Shown here one piece after another: positions 44,411 through 52,495 of a DNA stretch of 64,000 nucleotides (within the stretch, counting starts at the first letter, position 1; each line of letters begins with the position of its first letter). The DNA comes from Atribacter laminatus (GTDB lineage Bacteria > Atribacterota > Atribacteria > Atribacterales > Atribacteraceae). The notes below the pieces were generated by a model. The model was not told where the DNA came from. It did not search any database and saw nothing but the letters and a program-made list of their open reading frames with translations. The DNA lies in NCBI RefSeq assembly GCF_015775515.1, contig NZ_CP065383.1, forward strand, positions 1,426,001 to 1,490,000. Direction: 5' to 3'. A program made the position numbers and the translations under genes.

Positions 44411-45445
44411 ATGAAGATTGATAAAAAGAACATTACCCTAAAAGATGTAGCATTACGGGCTGGTGTTTCAGTTGCGACCGCCAGCCGTTCTCTGGGTAAT
44501 TATGGATATGTGGATAAAGAAACCAAAAAAAAGGTTCTGAAAGCAGCCAAAGACCTGAATTATCATTTTAATTCTATTGCAAAGGGACTAAGAACCAAAA
44601 GAACTCATACTATAGGATTTTTGCTTCCAGATATTACCAATCCTTTTTATACAAGAATTGCGAAGGGCATTCAAGATTATGCCTATGAAAAAGGGTATAG
44701 TGTAGTTATTGCTTATGATGATAGTATGAGTAATAAAACCATTAAATTTTTTGAAATGTTTTTTCAAGATCGGATGGAAGGCTTGATTTTTTCAACACCT
44801 TATAATGAAGTATTAGAAGAAATGTGCCGGAATACTTTAAAAAAAGGAATACCAGTTGTGAGTTGTTATGGAACGAAAAAAGTTCGATTTTCAGATCTAA
44901 TTCAAAGCGATGCTATTGGTGGTTGTTATAAAGCAACAAAATTTTTATTTGATTCAGGTTTTCCAAATTTTTTTGTTATTAAAGTAAAAGATAGTTCTAT
45001 TAGCCAAAGGCGATTTGAAGGAATTGAAAAGTTTTATGAGGAAATTGGAAAAAAATTGAATAAAGATTTTGTGTTGGAAGTGAAGGACTATTCAGATAGA
45101 TGTGGATATGAAGCAGCAAAGGAAGTTTTTATTCTTGGAAAAAAGCCGACGGCAATATTTTGTTTTGGTGAGCAATTAGCTATTGGAGTTATGCGGGCAG
45201 CGAAAGATTGCAATATTTCAATTCCCGATGAGCTATCATTGGTAAGCGTTGATGATGTAATTGCATCTCAACTTACCCCATCTATAACGAGTGTATCGTT
45301 ACCGGTTTATCACGCAGGACAGGTTGCTGCAAATCTAATAATTGAAAGAATAGAAGGAAAAAAACGCATTAAAAGCCGAGAAATTTACTTAGAGGAGAGA
45401 TTTATTATTCGAGAATCAACAAGTTATAACCGGTTAGGAAATTGA
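44411..45445 (+). CDS. LacI family transcriptional regulator
   Basis: A 344-residue repressor. The N-terminal HTH TLKDVALRAGVSVATASRSL (about 8-27) and hinge HFNSIAKGLRTKRT are followed by a periplasmic-binding-like ligand domain (IGFLLPDITNPFYTRI; DELSLVSVDDV; SITSVSLPV). It lies 10 bases behind the GH127-like gene. It is the only LacI-type gene in the window and so the natural candidate to bind the 47-bp palindrome at 36821-36867, with a sugar from the degraded glycan as inducer. Confidence 0.92.
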   Translation: MKIDKKNITLKDVALRAGVSVATASRSLGNYGYVDKETKKKVLKAAKDLNYHFNSIAKGLRTKRTHTIGFLLPDITNPFYTRIAKGIQDYAYEKGYSVVIAYDDSMSNKTIKFFEMFFQDRMEGLIFSTPYNEVLEEMCRNTLKKGIPVVSCYGTKKVRFSDLIQSDAIGGCYKATKFLFDSGFPNFFVIKVKDSSISQRRFEGIEKFYEEIGKKLNKDFVLEVKDYSDRCGYEAAKEVFILGKKPTAIFCFGEQLAIGVMRAAKDCNISIPDELSLVSVDDVIASQLTPSITSVSLPVYHAGQVAANLIIERIEGKKRIKSREIYLEERFIIRESTSYNRLGN

Positions 45446-45507
45446 GTTTAATTATGATGACTAAATATGACTAAATAATAGAAGGATTAAAGAGGAGAAT
45501 GTCAAAT

Positions 45508-46791
45508 ATGAATAATATAACTCATTTTAATTATTCGTTATATGACGAGCTTACACGAGCAAAGAGTTTTACCAGTAAGCGTATTTCAAGCTGGGATAGA
45601 TCTGGGAAAAATTATGATTGGTTACATGTTCTTCCTGGAGAAAAAGCCGTTTTAGCAGAGATAGAAGGACCGGGATGCATTCGACATATATATGCTTTGA
45701 TTCTTAGTTTCGATTTGTTTTTTTATCGTAATCTAATCTTAAGAATGTATTGGGATGGAGAAACCTCACCCAGTGTTGAAGTCCCAATTGGAGATTTTTT
45801 TGGCATTGGATTGTGTAAGCCACGATTATTTAGCTCTTTGATGTTAACGGTAAATCAAGGGGATCCGTTGTGGGCAACTCAAGGTTTAAACTCTTATTTC
45901 CCTATGCCATTCTCAAAATCAGCAAGGATTGAAATTGAAAATCTATCAAATATTCCTCTGGAATCTTTTTGGTATCATATTGATTATCAGCTTTATGAAG
46001 AAATTGATGATAATGTGATGAGATTCCATGCTCAGTGGTGGAGAGAATCGCCAACTCTAGCACAAGACCAGTTAACCAAAAATATAGTTCTTTGGGACGG
46101 AATCAATGAAAAAGGTAAAGGTAACTATATGGTTATGGAAGCAGAGGGTGATGGTCAGTTAGTTGGGATTTTCCTTGAAGTTGATAATATCGTAGGTGAT
46201 TGGTGGGGTGAAGGTGATGATATGGTTTTTATTGATGGTGAGACATGGCCTCCATCTTTTCATGGAACTGGAACAGAAGAAATATTTGGAGGAGGAGCTT
46301 CACCTACCCAAGAATACGCTGGTCCATATACTGGATTTCCGTTGATAAGTAGTCCAAATTATTACCGTCAATCAGCAATGTATCGTTTTTTTATCACTGA
46401 TCCTATACGTTTTAAAAAATCTATTAAATATACAATAGAACATGGTCATGCAAATAACTATGAAAATGATTATTCAAGTGTTGGTTACTGGTACCAATTT
46501 GAACCTCATAAACAATTAATAGCTTCCATAAATACTCGGGATCGGATTCCAGTATTAACCGATGGTCAAAAGCAAGTTTTTCAAAAACAGACCCAGGTAG
46601 CCCTTGATCTTTATAAGAAAATTAAAAAGTTGCAAGGAGATGCAAAGGGACCTTCACAATCAGATCTCAGAGTCACACGTGAACAAATTTCTTTATTCCG
46701 TAGCCGTGCTTTGAAGGCTTATCATGAAGGAATTTATGACCTTGCTTTAAAAGAATGGGAGATGGCTGAAAAATTTATAAAAAGCTTGTAA
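45508..46791 (+). CDS. DUF2961 / GH172 family protein (3)
   Basis: About 427 residues, the closest relative of the protein at 36905: RISSWDRSGKNYDW, EVPIGDFFGIG, GEGDDMVFIDGETWPPSFHG, TGTEEIFGGGAS and EHGHANNYENDYSS are shared. It has the same C-terminal helical tail. ATG 45508 gives a 10-base spacing from AGGAG; ATG 45499 would give one base. The pair probably arose by duplication and flanks the transporter and GH127-like genes. Likely a cytoplasmic furanosidase. Confidence 0.85.
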   Translation: MNNITHFNYSLYDELTRAKSFTSKRISSWDRSGKNYDWLHVLPGEKAVLAEIEGPGCIRHIYALILSFDLFFYRNLILRMYWDGETSPSVEVPIGDFFGIGLCKPRLFSSLMLTVNQGDPLWATQGLNSYFPMPFSKSARIEIENLSNIPLESFWYHIDYQLYEEIDDNVMRFHAQWWRESPTLAQDQLTKNIVLWDGINEKGKGNYMVMEAEGDGQLVGIFLEVDNIVGDWWGEGDDMVFIDGETWPPSFHGTGTEEIFGGGASPTQEYAGPYTGFPLISSPNYYRQSAMYRFFITDPIRFKKSIKYTIEHGHANNYENDYSSVGYWYQFEPHKQLIASINTRDRIPVLTDGQKQVFQKQTQVALDLYKKIKKLQGDAKGPSQSDLRVTREQISLFRSRALKAYHEGIYDLALKEWEMAEKFIKSL

Positions 46792-46839
46792 AATTTTTCC
46801 TTTTTAAAGGAAGAACAAACAAGGAAGGATGTAGCTTTT

Positions 46840-48594
46840 ATGAAAAATTTTGTCCCCATAGTTCCCAAAACGCTGAATTTAGAAGAACATGCTGAATTAG
46901 CTTTCAATCATTTAACCAACAATCTTGATGCTAATCGTAATTTCTTGCCATATTTTCATACAATTTTTGAAACTGATCCAGCAGAAGCTCGCCATGAAAT
47001 GTTTGATTATGGTGACTTAACAGCACGGTATTTAGATGCCCTCATTTTATGTCGAAATATGTGCGGTTCTGGTCAAGGGATAAATTATGAAAATAAGCTT
47101 AAAGAATTACTATTGGGTTATTTTGATGAAAACGATGGATTATGTTATCGACCTGCTCATACCTCACTATTTTCAACAGCTGTCTTCGATGCTGATTCGG
47201 TTCATTTAAAGCTCCAAAAAGACCTTCCAGTTATGTACAATTGCCATGTTGCTGAATTATTTGATCAAAGCCGAACTCTTATTGGACTTATTACCTGGTA
47301 TAAGGATAGCTGTGAGGTTGAAGTCAAAGATAAAATTGATGCTCTTATTGAAGGACTTGATCGCATTAGTATTAAAAAAGATGACTACTGTTATTTTTCT
47401 AAAACCGAATATTCTCCTGGTTATGTTCCTGCAAACGATGAGGTCCCTAACCATGCGCCAATATATTTTGGTGGAACTTTGATTTATCCTCTTTTAAAAT
47501 ATTATGAACTTACAAAAAGTAGAAAGGCTTTCAAACTAGCAGAAGGCTTATCAAAACATATTATTTTTCATACTAAATCCTATGAATCAAACGGCGGTTT
47601 TGCTGGAAAAGACCATAATGGACAATCTCATGGTCATATGTCGGCATTAACCGGTCTTATTTTCTATTCAATTACGATTAATAATCAAGAATTACTACAA
47701 TGGAGCAAAAAAGCCTTTGATTGGTTTATTCAGAATGGGTCTTCTTTTGGATGGTTCCCTGAATTTATCGGACGTCTTGCTCCTTCTCAAGAAGGATGCG
47801 AAACTTGCACAATAAATGATGTAATTTGTTGCGCCATCCTATTAGCTCGCTCAGGTTATTATGAGTACTGGGATCATATTGAAAGATTTACCAGGAATCA
47901 GTTGGTTGAAAATCAGCTTCGGGATACAAAATGGATGAAATCCTCTTGTCGGAAGGAGGATACCTGGTTATCTAGTTTTGACAATATTCCGGAGAGAGTG
48001 AGAGGCGGGTTTGCAGGTTGGGGAGGAATCAATGATTTTATTGGCAGTAATCCAATGTTTTCTCATCGAATGATGAATTGTTGCAGTCCATCAGGAGTCC
48101 ATGCTCTCTATCTTGTCTGGGAAAATATTGTAACCGAAAAAAATAGTGAAATTTATGTGAATCTTCTGCTTAATCACAGATCTAAATGGCTCAAATTATA
48201 TAATTTTATGCCTTATGAGGGTAAAATATTTGTTTCTGTAGATAATGCTCATATAGTAAATATTAAAATTCCTACTTGGGTAGAATTTTCACAAATAAAT
48301 TTTTCAATAAACAACGAAAACCAGGATTTTCTTGTTAGCGAGGGAGATTACATTCGAATTAAAGGCTTAAAACCAAGGGATACGATCGTAATTGAATTTC
48401 CTTTAAAAAAGGAAGTAATACCAGAAACAATTGCCGGAACTGAATACAAAATTTATTGGAGAGGGAACACAGTAATACGAGTGTTTCCCGAAGGGGAAGA
48501 GTACCCTCTTTATCAAAGAAATCATTTAGATAGTGATCAGGCAATTTACGAACAAAAAAGCTATAATTTGTCATTAAAAAGATTAAATTGGTAA
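46840..48594 (+). CDS. Putative alpha/alpha-barrel glycoside hydrolase, GH127-like
   Basis: A 584-residue protein I do not recognise with certainty. Its plan parallels the GH127-like enzyme: a helical N-terminal two thirds, a CysCys motif (MMNCCSPSG, about 413-414), and a beta-sandwich end (INFSINNENQDFLVSEGDYI, EYKIYWRGNTVIRV). CETCTINDV at about 323 could provide the Glu and Cys of a zinc site. It is the last gene of the furanoside locus and has no signal peptide. An uncharacterised branch of, or neighbour to, GH127 is my inference. Confidence 0.55.
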   Translation: MKNFVPIVPKTLNLEEHAELAFNHLTNNLDANRNFLPYFHTIFETDPAEARHEMFDYGDLTARYLDALILCRNMCGSGQGINYENKLKELLLGYFDENDGLCYRPAHTSLFSTAVFDADSVHLKLQKDLPVMYNCHVAELFDQSRTLIGLITWYKDSCEVEVKDKIDALIEGLDRISIKKDDYCYFSKTEYSPGYVPANDEVPNHAPIYFGGTLIYPLLKYYELTKSRKAFKLAEGLSKHIIFHTKSYESNGGFAGKDHNGQSHGHMSALTGLIFYSITINNQELLQWSKKAFDWFIQNGSSFGWFPEFIGRLAPSQEGCETCTINDVICCAILLARSGYYEYWDHIERFTRNQLVENQLRDTKWMKSSCRKEDTWLSSFDNIPERVRGGFAGWGGINDFIGSNPMFSHRMMNCCSPSGVHALYLVWENIVTEKNSEIYVNLLLNHRSKWLKLYNFMPYEGKIFVSVDNAHIVNIKIPTWVEFSQINFSINNENQDFLVSEGDYIRIKGLKPRDTIVIEFPLKKEVIPETIAGTEYKIYWRGNTVIRVFPEGEEYPLYQRNHLDSDQAIYEQKSYNLSLKRLNW

Positions 48595-48603
48595 AATTTT
48601 ACC

Positions 48604-48822
48604 GGGGTCTATTATACAATTTAAAGAGGATAACGAGGCATTTTCATTACAACATGCTGTTTGAGACGGGGGTGTGGCTGTTGGGGTTCGTTATCCAGGA
48701 AACTGGATTCGCTCGGGCTCTTGAAATGCCGCCCTCGTTTTTTTTATTGCACCAAGACATCTGCTGGGATGGTGCCGTTCATATGACTATGGCTCTATGA
48801 ATAGACGCAATAACGACAACTG
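48604..48822 (+). ncRNA. Structured RNA-like element, tandem unit 1
   Basis: A 219-base unit repeated directly downstream. CGAGGCA (about 48634-48640) can pair with TGCC..CCTCG near 48727-48737, followed by a run of eight T. Inside is a stem ATCCAG-GAAA-CTGGAT with a GNRA-type loop, and a 47-base block (48660-48706) identical in both units. After the T-run, ATTGC/GCAAT can form an outer stem around ACATCTGCTGGGATGGTGCC. No convincing protein is encoded. The position ahead of an IS110 remnant suggests a bridge-RNA relative; this is not proven. Confidence 0.5.
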
Positions 48823-49046
48823 GGGGTCTATCATACAATTTTGAGAGGATAACGAGGCATCCCCGGATAAAATATGCTATGCTATTTGAGACGGGGGTGT
48901 GGCTGTTGGGGTTCGTTATCCAGGAAACTGGGTTCACTCGACTCTGAAATGCCGCCCTCGTTTTTTTATTGTCCCGTAACATCTGCTGGGATGGTGCCGG
49001 TCGTGTGACTGTGGCTCTGTTAATAGACGCGATGTGGGACAATAAA
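48823..49046 (+). ncRNA. Structured RNA-like element, tandem unit 2
   Basis: The second copy lies about 40 bases before the IS110 transposase start, where IS110 elements carry their bridge RNA. The core 48885-48931 is identical to unit 1. The segment 48860-48884 is different in sequence and length from unit 1. The outer stem is ATTGTCCC/GGGACAAT instead of ATTGC/GCAAT, and the inner stem has CTGGGT for CTGGAT, so pairing is kept while bases change. Confidence 0.5.
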
Positions 49047-49086
49047 GAATACATCCTCAATATATCAAGCTTACAAGGCTCCGCTC

Positions 49087-50310
49087 ATGAACGAACACCT
49101 TCTGGTTGGCATCGATGTTGGATGTCATTCGCATCAGGTTGCCATTGCAGAATCAAATGGCACACATCTTTAAAGAATTTGGGATTTCTCATAATGCCAG
49201 TGGTTTTAACTCTCTTTTTTCTGAAATTAATCATTATGAATCAACTTTGAAATGTCCAGTCATAATCGGAATGGAAGGGTTTAATGGGTATGCTCGACCT
49301 CTTGATCAATTGATTCAACAGAAAGGCTATATCCTGTATAACATCAATAATTTAAAACTGGCTCGATTCAAAGAGCTGTTCTTAAGGTCCTGCAAAAACT
49401 GATGTGATTGTGCCCTAAAAGATTGTCGAGTTCATGCGGATTGCTCCTTCTTTCCAAGGAGAGCGTTGAGCCATCACTCAAAATCAAACCAGGAAACGGA
49501 GTGAATCAGACCCTCAAACGATTGACTCCGATACGTGCGACAGTTGGTGAATGAAAAGATCAGCATCCAGAATCGAATGCAAGGCTTTCCTTTCAATCAG
49601 TCGCTCCGGGGTTAGTTGATTTGGTGAAAAATGTTGATAGTCGCTGGTATCTCCATTTTCTCACCTGCCGTCCTTCACTCCGAAATCTCGCTACCATGCG
49701 GAAAGAGAGTCTCCTCAAGATTAAAGGAGTCGGGAAAAAGTATGCTGCAGTAATCGCTTCCTGGCAAAAAGAAGCTCATTTTTCTACTGATGTTGACTTG
49801 GTCAGCTCCATGATCATTGAGGATGCCAAACGCATACTAGCGCTTATGGAAGCCATTGCAACCATTGAACAGGAGCTCGAGCCTCTCTGCGAACAATCAG
49901 ATCTTGCCGGAATCATCGGAAGTATTCCTGGTTTTGGACCAATTTCTTCAGCTGAACTAGCTGGTGAAATTGACGATCTCAGTCGTTTTCCGCAAGATAT
50001 GAGCTTAGCTTTGTACCTAGGAATGGCACCACTTGATAATAGTTCAGGGAAAAAAGAAGGGTGTAAGGTTGCCAAATCAGTGAATACTCGAACTAAAGCA
50101 GCAATGATGGTTGCGGTGGCTCATCATTCTTGGCAAGTCGAAGAATCAAAGCGATACTATGAGAAAAAACGATTAGAAGGGAAAAAGCATAATCAGGCTA
50201 TCCGATCACTGGGGAGACATCTGGTCAGGGTTATTTGGTCACTCATAAAAGAAAAGCGCTTCTATGAAATCCGAGAAGAAAACGAGAGAAATATTTTAAA
50301 AATGGCTTGA
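49087..50310 (+). pseudogene. IS110-family transposase, decayed
   Basis: Pieces of one IS110 transposase lie in several frames. The N-terminus is LLVGIDVGCHSHQVAIAESN (RuvC-like domain, first Asp) from ATG 49087. A shift follows at about 49165 to ASGFNSLFSEI, then IIGMEGFNGYARPL (Glu), then AKTDVI broken by a stop near 49420. QLVNEKISIQNRMQ lies near 49550. An intact C-terminal Transposase_20 half runs from 49621 to 50310 (IGSIPGFGPISSAELAGEI, NSSGKKEGCKVAKSVNTRTK). The enzyme cannot be functional as read. Element ends were not identified. Confidence 0.85.
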
Positions 50311-50321
50311 AATTTGTAGTG

Positions 50322-50355
50322 GGATGTTCAGGTCTTGATTCTTGAATTTTTAATG
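50322..50355 (+). repeat. 34-base sequence also present at 61996-62029
   Basis: GGATGTTCAGGTCTTGATTC and the following 14 bases are identical at both places. It lies just after the IS110 remnant, so it may mark an element end or a separate repeat. Confidence 0.7.
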
Positions 50356-50356
50356 A

Positions 50357-50540
50357 CTTTTGCTCCTTCTCCCTTGATGGGAGAAGGTTGGGATGAGGGT
50401 GAGAACCAGGATTTTGATTCTAGGTTAGGTGTTTTAAATTATCCTAGGTGTAATTTCAAGCATCCCCCTCACCTTAATCCTCTCCCACCAGGGGAGAGGA
50501 AAACAAAGCAGAGAACTCTCTAGCTAGAGGAGAGGAAAAG
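50357..50540 (+). repeat. R6 repeat, full copy
   Basis: CTCCTTCTCCCTTGATGGGAGAAGG, a middle nearly identical to copy 2 at 22831 (GATTTTGATTC.AGGTTAGGTG), then CATCCCCCTCACCTTAATCC and CTCTCCCACCAGGGGAGAGG. A decayed third arm follows (CTCTCTAGCTAGAGGAGAGG). Confidence 0.85.
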
Positions 50541-50574
50541 ATAAAAAATCAAAAATATTTAGGAGGGATTAAGT

Positions 50575-51126
50575 ATGAAAAGGTTAGCTATACTGTTTCT
50601 TTTGCTAGCTATCTTCAGTTTAGTATTACTCACTGGATGCATTGAAACCAAAGCTACTTTTACCTTTCATGATGATGGAACCTATGATTCAAAGGTGGTT
50701 TTTAAAGCCGATAAAATCATGGGTGGCGATGAGCTTACCTTCCTTGGCTGGCAAATTGAATACATTTTTCCCTTTCTCATGACTGAGTATGAGCACACTT
50801 TTCAAACCACCAAAGTTGATTATTCTGAATATCTTGAACATATCTTTGCTGCCAATGGGCTTGATATTGATACTTTTAACGTCCGACCGAATTATCAGTT
50901 TATTCAAAAGGATGATGGAACCTACACTTTTGAAAGCATCATTCCTCAACTCATTGATAAGGTTACTGAAGAATCAAAAGACAACAAAGTCATTGAAATT
51001 GAAGTGCTAATGCCTGCTCCCATCGACATGGCCAATACCACCAATGTCGTTGATAATAAAGCAACCTGGATTCTTACTCAAGCTGACTTCACCCACGAGA
51101 ATAAATTGAGGATTATCACTCAGTAG
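50575..51126 (+). CDS. Lipoprotein of unknown function (LppM-like)
   Basis: A 183-residue protein with a lipoprotein signal (KRLAILFLLLAIF, lipobox LLTGC with Cys at about 22). The mature start CIETKATFTFHDDGTYDSKV resembles LppM/DUF3153-type domains, which begin similarly, but the C-terminal membrane anchor of that family is missing. GGAGGG precedes the ATG. It lies alone between R6 and a composite repeat. Membrane-attached; role unknown. Confidence 0.7.
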   Translation: MKRLAILFLLLAIFSLVLLTGCIETKATFTFHDDGTYDSKVVFKADKIMGGDELTFLGWQIEYIFPFLMTEYEHTFQTTKVDYSEYLEHIFAANGLDIDTFNVRPNYQFIQKDDGTYTFESIIPQLIDKVTEESKDNKVIEIEVLMPAPIDMANTTNVVDNKATWILTQADFTHENKLRIITQ

Positions 51127-51200
51127 AAATTTTTGTATCTTATAACAATAAGTCCTCATGCCTTTTTATACCAACAAAAAAAATGAAAACCTATAATTCG

Positions 51201-51216
51201 ACATGCCATGGCATGT
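51201..51216. repeat. Perfect palindrome ACATGCCATGGCATGT
   Basis: Exact second copy of the 16-bp core seen at 30994-31011, again in a repeat-rich gap and near an ATTGCGCCC-type sequence (about 51241). Confidence 0.7.
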
Positions 51217-51302
51217 TGCTACATGAATCGGGCACGATAAATTGCGCCCCTCCATTTTATAATCTTATGTAGAGGCTTGATTGATCATGCCCGCGGGTTT
51301 TT

Positions 51303-51540
51303 ATGATAGGCATCCACGCTACTTTACAGCACCAGATGAGGATGAAAATACCTATCTTAATCCGTCATTGCGAGAAGTCCAAACGATTTTTGATTGGACG
51401 ACGTGGCAATCTCATTTAGTAAATTTTTTAAATAATGAAAGTATGAGATCCTCACGGCTTCTGAATACGAAGCCTCAGGATGACGCTTGCAACGTCAGAT
51501 GAGATCCTCACGCCCTCATAAAACCACCGCTCAGGATGAC
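51303..51540 (+). repeat. Composite repeat R3-R1-R4-R4
   Basis: R3 (about 51308-51350), R1 with a GTCCAA...TTGGAC arm (51361-51415), R4 (51444-51484) and a diverged R4 (51500-51540). The first R4 is the same sequence as 31432-31474 in opposite orientation. Nothing else is seen between 51127 and 51680. Confidence 0.8.
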
Positions 51541-51680
51541 GGCAATTTTAAACATTAATGGATTTTCGGGACAAATAGATCGAAACACGGAATTTTGTTT
51601 CTTAACAGATAAGATTATATGAGTTGACTTAAATTCCTTATCCTTTTATGAAAGGCAAATGATTTTAATCGAAAGACCAT

Positions 51681-51708
51681 TTCGTAATCATATGATAACG
51701 AATATAAT
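51681..51708 (+). promoter_or_regulatory. Near-perfect palindrome abutting TATAAT, toxin-antitoxin promoter
   Basis: 51681-51702 is a 22-bp palindrome (TTCGTAATCAT/ATGATAACGAA, one mismatched pair) immediately followed by TATAAT at 51703-51708. It occupies the -35 to -10 interval, as expected for an autorepressed operon; the HTH antitoxin encoded downstream is the likely binder. Confidence 0.65.
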
Positions 51709-51738
51709 GAATTGGAGGGATTTGTCATATCAAGAGAT

Positions 51739-52020
51739 ATGATTCAGGAATTCCTAAAAACTTTCCGAGGTTATTTGAGAAACCACCGTTTTACAATGTG
51801 GTCACGGCAAGAAAATCAGCAAACTTTTGCAGAACTCGGAATATCGATTGGGGAGTTCAAAGAGATATTGTGCAAAATAAACCTGAATGATTATCACAGT
51901 GGTCCTTATCAAGATCAACAATATTCCTATCTCGAATGTTGGGTTTTTAAAAAGACCATAAAAGGGAAAGTATTTTACCTTCGATTGCAAGTAGATGATG
52001 AAGACCAAGTTGCGATTTGA
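51739..52020 (+). CDS. MqsR-family toxin-like protein
   Basis: A 93-residue (up to 102) protein of the MqsR/RelE-fold mRNA interferase type. AELGISIGEFKEILCKINLNDYHSGPYQD (here AELGISIGEFKEILCKI and LNDYHSGPYQD) and the closing ECWVFKKTIKGKVFYLRLQV match the family's middle and C-terminal strands. The start is uncertain: GGAGGG lies at 51714-51719, with ATA at 51727 at good distance and ATG at 51739 twenty bases away. Next gene encodes an MqsA-like antitoxin. Toxic activity is inferred from family and context. Confidence 0.7.
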   Translation: MIQEFLKTFRGYLRNHRFTMWSRQENQQTFAELGISIGEFKEILCKINLNDYHSGPYQDQQYSYLECWVFKKTIKGKVFYLRLQVDDEDQVAI

Positions 52021-52079
52021 CAATCATTTCATCTTCCTAAATATTCCATGCAATAACCTCTTAAAAAGGAGGAGAATAG

Positions 52080-52495
52080 ATGAAAAAACTGTATATTGCC
52101 TTCCTTGTCGAAAAACCGTTGAGGCTGATGTAGTAGAGAGGAAGGAAACTTATACAGTGAAAGGTGAACCAATCGAAGTTCTTGCTCAAGTAGCAGTTTG
52201 CCCTCAGTGTAACCAAGATCTCTATGATGATGAACTGGATTCACAAACCCAGCAATCAATCTTTAACCAATACCGACAAAAACATGGCCTCTTAACATCG
52301 GAAGAAATTCTGAGGATCCGTGAAAAATATAAATTAAGTCAGAAAGCATTCTCTCGGCTGCTTGGTTTTGGAGAAGTGACTATCCATCGGTATGAATTGG
52401 GTTCAATTCAAGAGAAAACGCATGACCTTTTGATTCGTCAAGCTGAAGATGCCGTTTTATTCATCGCCGGTATGAGGAAAACTCAAAAGCGATGA
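52080..52495 (+). CDS. MqsA-type antitoxin (YgiT zinc finger plus HTH), start shifted by one base
   Basis: An N-terminal zinc finger with two CxxC pairs (YCLPCRK, VCPQCNQ) joins a C-terminal HTH (LTSEEILRIREKYKLSQKAF ... LLGFGEVTIHRYELG), as in MqsA. The strong site AAAAAGGAGGAG points to ATG 52080, but that frame stops after 17 codons. Adding one A to the A6 tract (52083-52088) gives MKKTVYCLPCRKTVEAD, the expected N-terminus. So this is a one-base frameshift, a read error or slippage. An in-frame ATG at 51995 lies inside the toxin gene. It should bind the toxin and repress the promoter at 51681. Confidence 0.75.

Noticed and set aside
48588-49250. Open frames of 70-93 residues within and across the tandem RNA-like units
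   Set aside because: Frames differ between the two units, no ribosome site is placed before them, and conservation follows base pairing rather than codons.
49106-49402. Separate 98-residue gene upstream of the IS110 C-terminal half
   Set aside because: Its residues after about position 20 are the middle of the IS110 N-terminal domain in a shifted frame, so it is part of the pseudogene.
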